DNA from: Tritrichomonas musculus
Taxonomy: Eukaryota; Parabasalia; Tritrichomonadida; Tritrichomonadidae
Reading direction: 5' to 3'
Length of the DNA stretch: 64,000 bases
Assembly: GCA_039105265.1 (NCBI GenBank)
Contig: JAPFFF010000034.1
Coordinates: 558,001 to 622,000 of the forward strand
Each line of letters begins with the position of its first letter. Position 1 is the first letter of the stretch. A model generated the notes under the pieces. It was not told the DNA's origin. It ran no database searches and worked only from the letters and a program-made list of their open reading frames with translations. Of the stretch, positions 10,604-20,770 are shown in pieces. Position numbers and translations under genes: made by a program.

Positions 10604-10720
10604 AAATTTTTATAGTTTGGATTTTCAATTGTAATTTTATTTGGGTTCTTTTCTGTATTTTTTTATTTTAAGTAACTTTCACTCTCAATATTTGTGAATC
10701 TAGAACATCTTTATGATCAG

Positions 10721-10987
10721 TTAGTACCAAATCATAATTTCCATAGTAAAGTCGAAATTAATTTCACTTTGAACAATTTCAAGAGAAGGTCGTTCAATCA
10801 CATCAAGTCTGAGAATGCATTTGTTGTTTTTATTATCATATCCTTTTTCGCATATTGCACATGAATTTGGCATATCATAGCGGTATTTCGAACATCCAGA
10901 AACATTACATGTTGTATTGTATGAGCAAGGGATGCATGTCCCTCTACTTGAAGAATATACAGAACAATTTTGCCATGTAAAGGCCAC
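10721..10987 (-). pseudogene. Cysteine-rich surface-protein fragment
   Basis: An 88-residue frame with ten cysteines in the amino-terminal two thirds, spaced as in furin/EGF-like surface repeats (CIPCSYNTTC, CSKYRYD, CAICEKGYDNKNNKC). The frame just upstream on the same strand is closed by a stop within about 50 bases, and there is no signal peptide or membrane segment, so it is read as a fragment of a larger Cys-rich protein rather than a gene. Confidence 0.4.
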
Positions 10988-11226
10988 TTTCCATGGACGT
11001 CCTTAAAGTGTGAACTTTTCGGCATTGAATAAAAGCATAGAATATATATCAATACTTCCAAAATATGAAAATGATGATATTTGTTCTGAATTTGATTGCT
11101 AGTTGTGGAATATAGTTGCATTTGAATCTAATAATTCATCATTTTTATTATGATTTGAACTAAAAAAAATCGGTAATGTTCCTTTGTTCATGAAATTCTT
11201 TTTATTTATTTTGTGAATTCTGTTAA

Positions 11227-11474
11227 TTAAGGTACAAATCCAGTACGTTATTTTTTGAATAGGAGAACGTTTATTATTTGAATAGTTGCATGTCTCTGAA
11301 AAAGTTTAAATTGACTAGGTTTGTTTTTGACACTTATTTTACAATTTAAATAAACATTATGACATGTTATATGAAATGGATGAAAATAATCGTTTTTTAT
11401 TTAACATGTCATTTTATTCTTTGAGAATGACAAAAAAAATTGCGGTTAATAAACGTAATGGATTTGTACCTTAA
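11227..11474. mobile_element. 240-bp MITE with 21-bp terminal inverted repeats and TTAA flanks
   Basis: GGTACAAATCCAGTACGTT at 11231 is mirrored by AACGTAATGGATTTGTACC ending at 11470, with one mismatch. TTAA stands directly outside both ends (11227-11230 and 11471-11474), as in a piggyBac-like target duplication. There is no coding capacity. A second internal inverted repeat (GACATGTTA and TAACATGTC) would fold the middle. The TTAA might instead be part of the inverted repeat itself. Confidence 0.6.
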
Positions 11475-12694
11475 AATGTCTTTTTTAAATATTAAATCTT
11501 TTCTTAATTATTTTAAACAATATATTTATATATTATATTTTTTAATGAGCATCTATTTTTAATATATAATAATATAATGATTAGATATACTTTAAATGAG
11601 AATGTTCATAAATATTTATTTTTTAATTAAAAATTGTGGAGTATTCGTTTTGAACATTTCATTTATTATTAAATATTTAATAAGTAGATTTATAAATTGG
11701 TGCAATTGTATGTTTTAAAATTATTGTATGAATTACAAGTTTCTTTTATATTTAGATATAGCTATTTTTTTATTGAAAATCTTGAAAATTAATAAATATA
11801 AACATATATATATGTTTTTTAAATTTATGAAAAAGTTTAGGTCAAAAATGATGATATTTGTCCTAAACGATCAAAAAATAATACTTTTGTTGACCGATAA
11901 AATTTCACCAAATATAATTTTGAATTAAAAATAAAAAAAAATGTATAATAATATTTTTTTAATATATCATCAATCTATGAATAATAAGCATTTTATTTCC
12001 TCAAAAATATAATTGATTTTTCAACTTTTTTTACTCCAAAAAATATTTGAGAAATCTCATTGAATATAACTATATTAAAAATAGATTTCTTAAAAAATTT
12101 GAATCAATGAATATCTTAAATATTTTAACTAAATAATTCAGATATTTTTTTTAGTAATTTAACATAAATAAAGCTGTTTAAAATTTCAAATAAAATAAAT
12201 TATATTTGTGATAATTTTGCTTTTCTATTATTTTTATAAAAATTCATATATATAGCGATTGAATAAAAATTAAAATTTAATAATATATTATTTTTTATAA
12301 AATAGAAAATTTATATTTAAAATTATATTAAAATTTAGTTTTATTAATTAGAAAAAAAAAATATATGAAAAAATATCATATTGTAAAAATTTATAATATT
12401 TCAAATGATTTTCTTTTAAAAATTTATTTTATCAGAAAAGTTATGATCAAAAAATAAATTCTTTTCAAAGCTTATGAGACAATTCAATTCTTTCAGAAAA
12501 AAAATTGCATTCACAATTTTTTATATATTTTGAAAGTGTATTGTATTTATTTTGATCAGATGAAGAAAAAAAGGGGAAAATATATGATTTTTTTTTAACT
12601 AATTAATGTTATTTTAACATTGAAATTTATCTCATTTAAAATTGAAATCGATAAGCAATTCAAAAACATTTTTGATAACTCAAATTTTCAACCA
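11475..12694. other. Intergenic, extremely AT-rich
   Basis: About 1.2 kb of A/T-dominated sequence upstream of the cyclase gene. Short frames such as 11728-11928 have low-complexity Ile/Lys/Phe composition and are not supported as genes. No clear repeat or RNA seen. Confidence 0.6.
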
Positions 12695-12700
12695 TCATTT
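12695..12700 (+). promoter_or_regulatory. Trichomonad initiator (Inr) TCATTT
   Basis: TCA+1 Py (T/A) match; predicted start A 12697 is 12 nt upstream of the cyclase ATG at 12709. Confidence 0.65.
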
Positions 12701-12708
12701 CGATCTTT

Positions 12709-15700
12709 ATGTCTGCTTCTAGTTCTGTTCGTCAAGCAAATTTCAACAAAAACAAATATGGTAACCTACTTAAGCAACCTTGGATTAAAAAACTCAGAGA
12801 TTATTATTTTGATTTATTTACTTATATGGATACTGTTGTTCCAAACCTTTTCCCGATGCACGAAGTTATATCAGTATGGAGGATGCTTCAATTCATTATT
12901 CCATGTTTATGTGCAGCTAATAATTTAATATGGGAATCCGATAAACCAATCGGTTTAACTGTTTCTATCATATCAGTTTTTGGCCACATCATTCCAGTTG
13001 ATTATAGAAAAGATTCATCAGTTATTGTTGAATTTATTTATTGCGCTATTAATATTTTATTTTTTGTTGCTGTAATTTCCTCAGCGCTTTATTACAAGAA
13101 GACAGCGAAACTTCCCACTCATATTCCAACAATTATTTCTGTCTATATTAATACATTAGGATATTTAATTCATCCGATAAATTTAAATCTAGTTGGTGAA
13201 GCTTTTGGTCGTTTAATCAATGGTGAAGCATTACATCTCAGTCTCTTCATCGAAATACTGTCAATTGTTCTCTCGCTATTTTGCTTCTGTATGTGGTTTT
13301 GGTTTTTTGACCAAATTTCCGTTGTATCGTTTCTTTTCAGGCCAAATTCATTAATCAGCGTTTTAGGCTCCACCCAAACATTTATATTTATCACCACTAA
13401 TCTCGTTACGTTCATACTTGCGATTGCATCTCAGATCAGCAAATATCCATCAGCGGTTTTAACATTCGCATCTGCCATCATCTACCTCGTAGGCTTAACC
13501 TCGGTCTACACGCCAGGCTCGTTCATCAGTTCCACCCACAAAAGGCTCGTTTTTTCGTGCTCAATCAGCTCCTGCATTTTCACTTTTTTAATGGGAGTTT
13601 ACATCATAATTGAAAGGAAGGCCACTTTTGCCGAACTTTTTGTGTATGTGCTAGCGCTTATCATTGTTTACATTATATCGTTCTTTGTTCTCAAAAGGAG
13701 CCTTCGTAAACAGATGAAGTTCCTCGACGATGTCCACAACAACACGATCTCAATTGAGAACATCAAGCGTCCTGATCTTGTCGTCAAGTACGGCATCACT
13801 GGAATTCAATTTGACCATCCAATTTGCCTTAACTGGCGGATTTTCAGATTAGGAACAGACAAGTGGCCGATGAACGTTAAAATATGGGTCACTTTTGCAA
13901 AGTTTGTTGCGATTTATCCGTCAGAAAACCAGCTCCTTTCGCACATCATTTACACGATGGAAGCGAACAAATTGAAGGGAAATTTGGCCAGACAAACAAT
14001 TCAGCAAGCAAGGAACGTTTACATGCAAAGAGAGTCCTCATTGAGCGCCGGCTTGAAAAGCAAGATGAACCGTTGTACAAAGAACGTCCAGGTGACAAAA
14101 AGGAAAATTAGACACGTCTGGGATCTCGCTATTCAAGGCTCGATAAACGAGATGGAAGCGTCAATCAACACTGCTTACAACAGTGTCATTAAAACGCGTT
14201 CTTATTACAACCATTTAATCTCACAATATCCAAACAACAGGTTTGTTGCACGTTCTTATCTTCACTTCATTATTGACATTGAATGCGACCCTCAAAAAAC
14301 CGTCGAATGGTCTGAAAAAGTGAACCATTTACATCGTGGAATTCAGGTCAATCTAGACCGAACAAACCTCCTTGGAATTCACTCCTTCCCTTGTCTTCCG
14401 CCATCAATGAGTGACAATTTAAATCATCCTGCAGCGACCGATAACGAGTCCTACACTGGTGACACTGAAAACGTGACTGATGAGGGGACACAAAGCGTTC
14501 ATAATGAAGCAAATGAAAAAATTTCAGTCATTCGTGATCACATTGAAAAAATTAGAATTCCTGCAACTACTTGCATTAAGATATGGAATATTTTCCTTTA
14601 TCTTGTTCTACTCTTCCTTCCATCAGTCATTTTCATGGTCATTTTACCGAAGTATTTGAGTGGATTAGAGGACGTTCTTTTCTATGAATATCATCTTTCA
14701 TATTTGAGAGCATTGGCAGTTGTGATTCCCGTCTTTTCTAATCATTATTTATGTGAGCAAATCGGTTTTTATCCAGAACCGTTATATAACATGCTTCCGG
14801 AATCTTTTGGACGTAAAAATAAGACTGATGAAATGCTGAGACATTTATTAAAAGCAGTTTCAATTCAAGTTGAAGAATTGAATTCTTATCGTTCATTTAA
14901 AAAAGATGATAAACTTGTTCATCCAGTTCATACAATTGTGTTTGGAGGCACGATTCCGTTGAAGAATTACATTAATCAATCAGTGACTACTAATTCAACT
15001 TCAACATTGCAAGGTGCAATGTCTGAAGTCATAATGTCTGCTGCAAAACTGGCTGAAATAGTAAAAGCAAAAGATTGCAAAGCAAATCCTGATGAATGCT
15101 GGAAGTTAATGAATACACGTGACTTTTTGAATCCTTACATGAATTACGGTTTGCTTGTCGATAGCATTACTAATGCTTTGATAAACATGAATGAGTATTT
15201 GGTCCAAAATTATCGTAGTGTTGAGAACATGTGCATGTTTATTTGTTTGTTTATTAGTGTTGTTTATGCACTCATTATCATTGGTATTTTGATTTACCAA
15301 TTAGAATCACTTCAGAAATGCAAGAAGTCTGTTTATAAGTGTCTTACATCATTACCTAAAAATGTGGTTTCAGCTGTTTCTGAGTCATTAAAGATGATGA
15401 AAAAACAAGATTCAAATGAAAACGAATCTGATAAAGTTGAAATTGATACTGAATTGAATAAACAAGATGAAAATATTTTGAAAATATTCTCATCTGTAGG
15501 TGATGCGTCATCGATGAAATCGCATGATAAAACAGTGTTGATTGTCTGTACTGTTTTCTTATTAATTTGTGCACTTATTTGTACATTTGTTCTTGGTTTA
15601 TCTTTTCCTGAAATTGCAAAAAAATTAAACAATAACTCACCTCATATGGGATTCATTCTTGGATCAACAGGTTTTGGCTTTTCAGCGGTTGCTGTCATTG

Positions 15701-17424
15701 ACAATTTAATTCTCATTTCAAACGGTCACGGAATAACAGGAAGTGTCAAATATGTCAGTGATGATCCAAGTTCAGATCAAAGATCATCTGAAATTCGTGA
15801 TATAATGGTTGAATATGCACGAACTGCAATTACGACATTTACAACGTACATTCACAATGCACGTTATGGTCGATCCAATGGAAAAGTTGGACCATATCCA
15901 CTTTTTGAAAATGCTGTAAATGAAGCTAATGAAAACTTGGAAGGTTGTGAAGATTACAATAGCCTTGAAGGACCACCCAAATATTACAGTTGTCTTCCTG
16001 TTGACGTGCAACTTAATATTTATAAAGCTATCGTTCAAACAATCATTACTCCGATCGGAGACAATTATGAGAATGATTATCAGCCGACAAGTGAAATGGT
16101 GCAGCAATTATGGAACATAATGACAATCGGACTTTGTAATAAATTCATGTATCCGATGTTTGGTGGAATTGTTCCTGAAGTTCAACGTATTCTGAATGAT
16201 ATTATTCCACCAGCACAAGCTATTGTGATCATTGTTTTGATCTTAGCTTTCATTGATTTAATTATCATTATTGCTCAATTTTTGAATTCAGAAACTAAGA
16301 TGCGTTTTGCTTTATCTTTCTTGCTTCAATGTCCACCAACTACGGTGATGCAATCAACTAAAACGATGGAGATTTTGTGTGGTAATTTCTCTTCCGGCTT
16401 GAATGATTCATCTGGTCACAACAGTCAATTCTTTGACTCAATTGTTCAAAGTATTCCTGACAGCGTCATTGTGTGCAACATGAACTACAAAGTGCTGAAT
16501 GCAAACAAGTCGACAGAAAGAATTTATGGCGTTAAAACGAAAGATATAATTGATAAAGATGCATGTGAATTCTTCACAAATGAAAAGTACTTCGTTGGAA
16601 GTGAAATCAAAGAACTTTTTGAGAAGGGAGAAGGCAATATTGAAACCGAATTCAAAAAGCCTGATGACAGTAACAAGTGCTTCTTAAATATTACGGTTAG
16701 TCAGATGGGAGAACAATATGTGATTGAAACTCGAGACGTTACACAAACGGTTCTTTACAACACTTTAATTGCTGAAGAAAGAGTCAAGAGTGACCGTTTA
16801 TTGTCTTCAATATTGCCACCGAATCTCGTCAAGCGTGTCCAAGACGGTGAAAAGAACATCAGCTTCGGTGTTCAATCAGCTACAATTTTGTTCCTTGATA
16901 TCGTTGAATTCACGCCTTGGTGCGCTTCAAACACAGCTGCAATGGTCATGTCAACATTGAATACTCTCTTCAGAAAATATGATGAGAATTTGGCTACACA
17001 TCCAACATTGACTAAAATTAAATGCATCGGCGATTGTTACATGTGCTCGGGTGGAATATTCGTCGAAATTAATCAGCCTGCAATTCATGCAAAAGAAACA
17101 GTTGAGTTCGGTTTGGAGGCAATTTCATCAATTGAAGAAAACAACAAAGAAATGAACTTGTCGCTCAGAATTAGAGTTGGAATCAACACAGGTGGTCCAA
17201 TTGTCGCTGGTGTGCTAGGAACAGAGAAGCCAACATTCGAAATTCTTGGACCTGCGATCAACATGGCACAGCAAATGGAGCACCATGGAGTTCCAATGAA
17301 AGTTCACATATCGAGAACAACTTATGAATTGATTTATGGTGGCAATTTTGTTATTAAAGAACGTGGCCAAGTTGAAATTAAGAAAGGATCAGTGTTAACT
17401 TACTTGGTAGAATCTAAGAAATAA
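12709..17424 (+). CDS. Multi-pass membrane adenylyl cyclase with PAS domain
   Basis: 1571 residues. About ten hydrophobic segments lie in the first 330 residues and more near 625-645, 843-868, 943-970, 980-1005 and 1170-1192. A PAS-like domain is at about 1237-1350, a short linker (LLSSILPPNLVKRV) follows, and a class III nucleotidyl cyclase domain fills about 1390-1560. Metal-binding aspartates are Asp1397 (FLDIVEFT) and Asp1442 (CIGDCYM). Lys1438 and Glu1511 take the purine-selecting positions, favouring ATP over GTP. Asn1518 is conserved, but the transition-state Arg four residues later is Gln1522. One catalytic domain per chain implies a homodimer at a membrane making cAMP. An Inr precedes the ATG and the stop is TAAA. 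Confidence 0.92.
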   Translation: MSASSSVRQANFNKNKYGNLLKQPWIKKLRDYYFDLFTYMDTVVPNLFPMHEVISVWRMLQFIIPCLCAANNLIWESDKPIGLTVSIISVFGHIIPVDYRKDSSVIVEFIYCAINILFFVAVISSALYYKKTAKLPTHIPTIISVYINTLGYLIHPINLNLVGEAFGRLINGEALHLSLFIEILSIVLSLFCFCMWFWFFDQISVVSFLFRPNSLISVLGSTQTFIFITTNLVTFILAIASQISKYPSAVLTFASAIIYLVGLTSVYTPGSFISSTHKRLVFSCSISSCIFTFLMGVYIIIERKATFAELFVYVLALIIVYIISFFVLKRSLRKQMKFLDDVHNNTISIENIKRPDLVVKYGITGIQFDHPICLNWRIFRLGTDKWPMNVKIWVTFAKFVAIYPSENQLLSHIIYTMEANKLKGNLARQTIQQARNVYMQRESSLSAGLKSKMNRCTKNVQVTKRKIRHVWDLAIQGSINEMEASINTAYNSVIKTRSYYNHLISQYPNNRFVARSYLHFIIDIECDPQKTVEWSEKVNHLHRGIQVNLDRTNLLGIHSFPCLPPSMSDNLNHPAATDNESYTGDTENVTDEGTQSVHNEANEKISVIRDHIEKIRIPATTCIKIWNIFLYLVLLFLPSVIFMVILPKYLSGLEDVLFYEYHLSYLRALAVVIPVFSNHYLCEQIGFYPEPLYNMLPESFGRKNKTDEMLRHLLKAVSIQVEELNSYRSFKKDDKLVHPVHTIVFGGTIPLKNYINQSVTTNSTSTLQGAMSEVIMSAAKLAEIVKAKDCKANPDECWKLMNTRDFLNPYMNYGLLVDSITNALINMNEYLVQNYRSVENMCMFICLFISVVYALIIIGILIYQLESLQKCKKSVYKCLTSLPKNVVSAVSESLKMMKKQDSNENESDKVEIDTELNKQDENILKIFSSVGDASSMKSHDKTVLIVCTVFLLICALICTFVLGLSFPEIAKKLNNNSPHMGFILGSTGFGFSAVAVIDNLILISNGHGITGSVKYVSDDPSSDQRSSEIRDIMVEYARTAITTFTTYIHNARYGRSNGKVGPYPLFENAVNEANENLEGCEDYNSLEGPPKYYSCLPVDVQLNIYKAIVQTIITPIGDNYENDYQPTSEMVQQLWNIMTIGLCNKFMYPMFGGIVPEVQRILNDIIPPAQAIVIIVLILAFIDLIIIIAQFLNSETKMRFALSFLLQCPPTTVMQSTKTMEILCGNFSSGLNDSSGHNSQFFDSIVQSIPDSVIVCNMNYKVLNANKSTERIYGVKTKDIIDKDACEFFTNEKYFVGSEIKELFEKGEGNIETEFKKPDDSNKCFLNITVSQMGEQYVIETRDVTQTVLYNTLIAEERVKSDRLLSSILPPNLVKRVQDGEKNISFGVQSATILFLDIVEFTPWCASNTAAMVMSTLNTLFRKYDENLATHPTLTKIKCIGDCYMCSGGIFVEINQPAIHAKETVEFGLEAISSIEENNKEMNLSLRIRVGINTGGPIVAGVLGTEKPTFEILGPAINMAQQMEHHGVPMKVHISRTTYELIYGGNFVIKERGQVEIKKGSVLTYLVESKK

Positions 17425-17515
17425 AATGAAAAAATAATTGTATTAAAAAAATTTTTTAATAAAAAATATATTATAAACAATAATAATAAAAAGCTTTTTA
17501 TTATGATTATTATTT

Positions 17516-20371
17516 TTACTGAATATTTTTTAGGAGTTTAATTGCATTAGAGCATCCAAGTTCAGCTGATTTTTGAAAACATTCAATTGCTTTTGAAAAA
17601 TTCTGGACAACTCCTTGCCCATTTTTGTAACAAACTCCTAAATTGCATAATGCACCAGAGTTTCCAAGTTCAGCTGATTTTTGAAAACATTCAATTGCTT
17701 TGGAATAATTCTGTTCAACTCCTTGCCCACTCTTATAACAAATCCCTAGTTTATTCATTGAGTTAGAATTTCCAAGTTCGGCTGATTTTTGAAAACATTC
17801 AAAAGCTTTTGAATAATTCTGGAGGACTCCTTGTCCATTTTGGTAACAAACTCCTAAATTGCATAATCCATTTGAGTCTCCAAGTTCAGCTGTCTTGTTA
17901 AATAGTTCAATTGCTTTTGAAAAATTCTGGACAACTCCTTGCCCATTTTTGTAACAAACTCCTAAATTGCATAATGCACCAGAGTTTCCAAGTTCAGCTG
18001 ATTTTTGAAAACATTCAATTGCTTTGGAATAATTCTGTTCAACTCCTTGCCCACTCTTATAACAAATCCCTAGTATATTCATTGAGTTAGAATTTCCAAG
18101 TTCGGCTGATTTTTGAAAACATTCAAAAGCTTTTGAATAATTCTGGAGGACTCCTTGTCCATTTTGGTAACAATTTCCTAAATTGCATAATGCACCAGAG
18201 TTTCCAAGTTCAGCTGATTTTTGAAAACATTCAATTGCTTTGGAATAATTCTGTTCAACTCCTTGCCCACTCTTATAACAAATCCCTAGTATATTCATTG
18301 AGTTAGAATTTCCAAGTTCGGCTGATTTTTGAAAACTATCAAAAGCTTTTGAATAATTCTGGAGGACTCCTCGTCCTTTTTTGTAACAATTTCCTAAACT
18401 GCATAATGCATCAGAGTTTCCAAGTTCAGATGATTTTTGATAATATTCAAAAGCTTTGGAATAATTCTGTTCAACTCCTTGTCCTTTTTTGTAACAATTT
18501 CCTAAACTGCATAATGCATCAGAGTTTCCAAGTTCAGATGATTTTTGATAATATTCAAAAGCTTTGGAATAATTCTGTTCAACTCCTTGTCCATTACTGT
18601 AGCAAATACCGATATTACGCAAAGATTGCGAATTTCCAAGTTCTGCTGATTTTTGTAAATATTCAAATGCTTTTGACCAATTATTTATTACACCAACAGA
18701 ATTGCCATAATTTACACCAATTTTATTATAGCCATATGAATTTCCTTGATTACCTGATATTTCGTAATATTTGAATGCTTTCATGTAATCTTGCTCTACA
18801 ATTTCACCTTTTTCAAAAAGAAGGCCAAGGATATATGAAGCATAAGAGTTGCCTTGATTAGATGAATTTGTAAAATGTGAAATTGTTTCTTTTTTATTTA
18901 CGTTTTGTTCAAAAAGAGAATTTATGCCTTTGAAAAATTCTTCATTCAATATTAATAAAATTTTAAGTTTATATCGATGATTTTCTATTTCTTGTTGAAA
19001 TCGATGCTGATTGATTTGAAAATTCATATTTTCTCTTTTAGTTATTTCATTTTCAAATTTCAAATTGTTTATCTGTTCTATATATCTTTTATTTTCATTT
19101 ATTAAATTGTTTATCTGTTCTATATATCTTTTATTTTCATTTATTAAATAGTTTATCTGTTCTACATATCTTTTATTTTCACTTCTTAAATTGTTTATCT
19201 GTTCTACATATATTTCATTTTCAAATTTCAAATTGTTTATCTGTTCTGTATATCTTTTATTTTCATTTCTTAAATTGTTTATCTGTTCTACACATCTTTT
19301 ATTTTCATTGTTTATATTGTTTATCTGTTCTATATATTTCTCATTTTCATTTCTTAATTTGTTTATTTGTTCCGTATATCGTTTATTTTCATTTATTAAT
19401 TTATCATTCGTTTGTTCAAGTTGGCTCTGCTTTGCTTTAATGTTTTCAATTTCTTCATCTTTTTGGCTCATTTGTGATTCAAGATTTTCATTATGTTGTT
19501 TCATTTGATCTATTTGGTTTTTAAGTCTTTCATTTTCATCTTCAATTTCTTTCTGTCTGATTGCATATTTTTTATTTGATTCTCTAAGCTCTTTCATTTC
19601 ATTATATTTGATTTCAAATGGCAAATATTGCAAGTAGTGAGTCATGTTTCCGTTATCTGATTTCAGCATCAATTCTTCAAATTCGATGACTTTATCATCT
19701 TTAAGATCCAAAATGTCAAGGAACGTAAATAAAATATAATATTTTTCAATATTTTGTTTGATAAAGTCAAATAGTAGCTCATTTGAATAGCTTTTTTTGT
19801 CACTTTTTGATAGGATTCGATAAATCATTGAAACAGGAAGTTTTTTAGAGTTTTCATTCTGAAGGCAATCATTGACTTGTCTAACTAACTCATTTTCCAT
19901 TTCATAAGAAAAGTTGCTTATTCCTTCTTCTCCATTCTGAGACTCATTTTGAATTTCTTCGATAATTTTGGAGATGATGAAATCAATGTCTTTAATGTGT
20001 TTTTTCTTGTATTTTTTAAGGCGTTTCAAAAGTGGATTGATTTGAAAAAATTCCGAAAGTTTGAAAAGATCTCTATATCGTTCACTCGTTATTATTAATT
20101 TCTCATCATTGAACGTTTTAAAAAAATAATGAATATTATCTTCATTCATATGATTCTCTTGTACATATTCTTGCAAATCAAATGATAATTGGTCTGAAAT
20201 ATCAGTGATCAGATATCTTGTAGGTATAAGTCTTGAATATTTACATAAATGTGAATATTTTACTTCAATAACTGAAGAAAGTAATTTGATTTGAATTAAA
20301 TCGAAATCATCTTCTTGCTCATATTCATACTCGTCTTCGGATGAATCTGTTTTTGAAACTTGGGCTTGCAT
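17516..20371 (-). CDS. Coiled-coil and Sel1-repeat scaffold protein
   Basis: 951 residues. After an acidic start comes a region (about 25-250) that resembles the BTB-like head of trichomonad coiled-coil proteins (FDLIQIKLLSSVIEV, YFFKTFNDEKLIITSERY); this is a tentative call. A long coiled coil spans about 265-470, with a 14-residue repeat (core NENKRYIEQINNL, two heptads) copied about nine times. About twelve Sel1 repeats of 36 residues (YSKAFECFQKSAELGNS, LGNCYKNGQGV) run to the end. The stop with its following A gives TAAA. Convergent with the cyclase, 91 bp apart. Probably a cytosolic oligomeric scaffold. Function unknown. Confidence 0.85.
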   Translation of the reverse strand: MQAQVSKTDSSEDEYEYEQEDDFDLIQIKLLSSVIEVKYSHLCKYSRLIPTRYLITDISDQLSFDLQEYVQENHMNEDNIHYFFKTFNDEKLIITSERYRDLFKLSEFFQINPLLKRLKKYKKKHIKDIDFIISKIIEEIQNESQNGEEGISNFSYEMENELVRQVNDCLQNENSKKLPVSMIYRILSKSDKKSYSNELLFDFIKQNIEKYYILFTFLDILDLKDDKVIEFEELMLKSDNGNMTHYLQYLPFEIKYNEMKELRESNKKYAIRQKEIEDENERLKNQIDQMKQHNENLESQMSQKDEEIENIKAKQSQLEQTNDKLINENKRYTEQINKLRNENEKYIEQINNINNENKRCVEQINNLRNENKRYTEQINNLKFENEIYVEQINNLRSENKRYVEQINYLINENKRYIEQINNLINENKRYIEQINNLKFENEITKRENMNFQINQHRFQQEIENHRYKLKILLILNEEFFKGINSLFEQNVNKKETISHFTNSSNQGNSYASYILGLLFEKGEIVEQDYMKAFKYYEISGNQGNSYGYNKIGVNYGNSVGVINNWSKAFEYLQKSAELGNSQSLRNIGICYSNGQGVEQNYSKAFEYYQKSSELGNSDALCSLGNCYKKGQGVEQNYSKAFEYYQKSSELGNSDALCSLGNCYKKGRGVLQNYSKAFDSFQKSAELGNSNSMNILGICYKSGQGVEQNYSKAIECFQKSAELGNSGALCNLGNCYQNGQGVLQNYSKAFECFQKSAELGNSNSMNILGICYKSGQGVEQNYSKAIECFQKSAELGNSGALCNLGVCYKNGQGVVQNFSKAIELFNKTAELGDSNGLCNLGVCYQNGQGVLQNYSKAFECFQKSAELGNSNSMNKLGICYKSGQGVEQNYSKAIECFQKSAELGNSGALCNLGVCYKNGQGVVQNFSKAIECFQKSAELGCSNAIKLLKNIQ
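17530..18640 (-). repeat. 108-bp Sel1 coding repeats with blockwise copies
   Basis: Tandem 108-bp units; blocks of two and three units recur almost base for base (starts near 17628, 17949 and 18171), showing recent duplication or gene conversion inside the gene. Confidence 0.75.
19040..19400 (-). repeat. 42-bp coiled-coil coding repeats
   Basis: About nine copies of a 42-bp unit coding for 14 residues. The length is exactly two heptads, so copy-number change keeps the coiled-coil register. Confidence 0.75.
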
Positions 20372-20770
20372 TATTTGCTTTTGGCCAAAATCAAATTTTG
20401 TTTTTGAGACCGTTAATTCAATTTCACAAATTTGAAATAAAACAGTAGATAAATATTACTTGATTTACAATACTATTTTCTTCGAAAATTTGGTTATCTT
20501 GGAAATTAAAATTAAATAATAAAAGCATATCAACTTTATAAATGTATATTATTTCAATAAAAATATTAAAATGCAAAAAATAAAGCATATATTATGATTT
20601 TTAATAATTGTATAAAAAAAATTTTATTAAATATATTTCACTAGTTTATTTATTATTGTTCAATATTTTTCAATATTGATTATTTTATAATAAAATCAAA
20701 AAGTTGGAGAAAAAATAATTTTTATTTAATTATTTGAATTGTAAAAACAATTATCTATAAATTAATCCAA
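20372..20770. other. Intergenic between divergent genes
   Basis: AT-rich spacer between the divergent coiled-coil/Sel1 and membrane protein genes. No clear Inr match is seen directly before either ATG. Confidence 0.5.

Noticed and set aside
11728-11928. 66-codon plus-strand frame
   Set aside because: Composition expected from random AT-rich DNA; no upstream signal.
13170-13415. Minus-strand frames inside the adenylyl cyclase gene
   Set aside because: Antisense shadows of a clear coding sequence.
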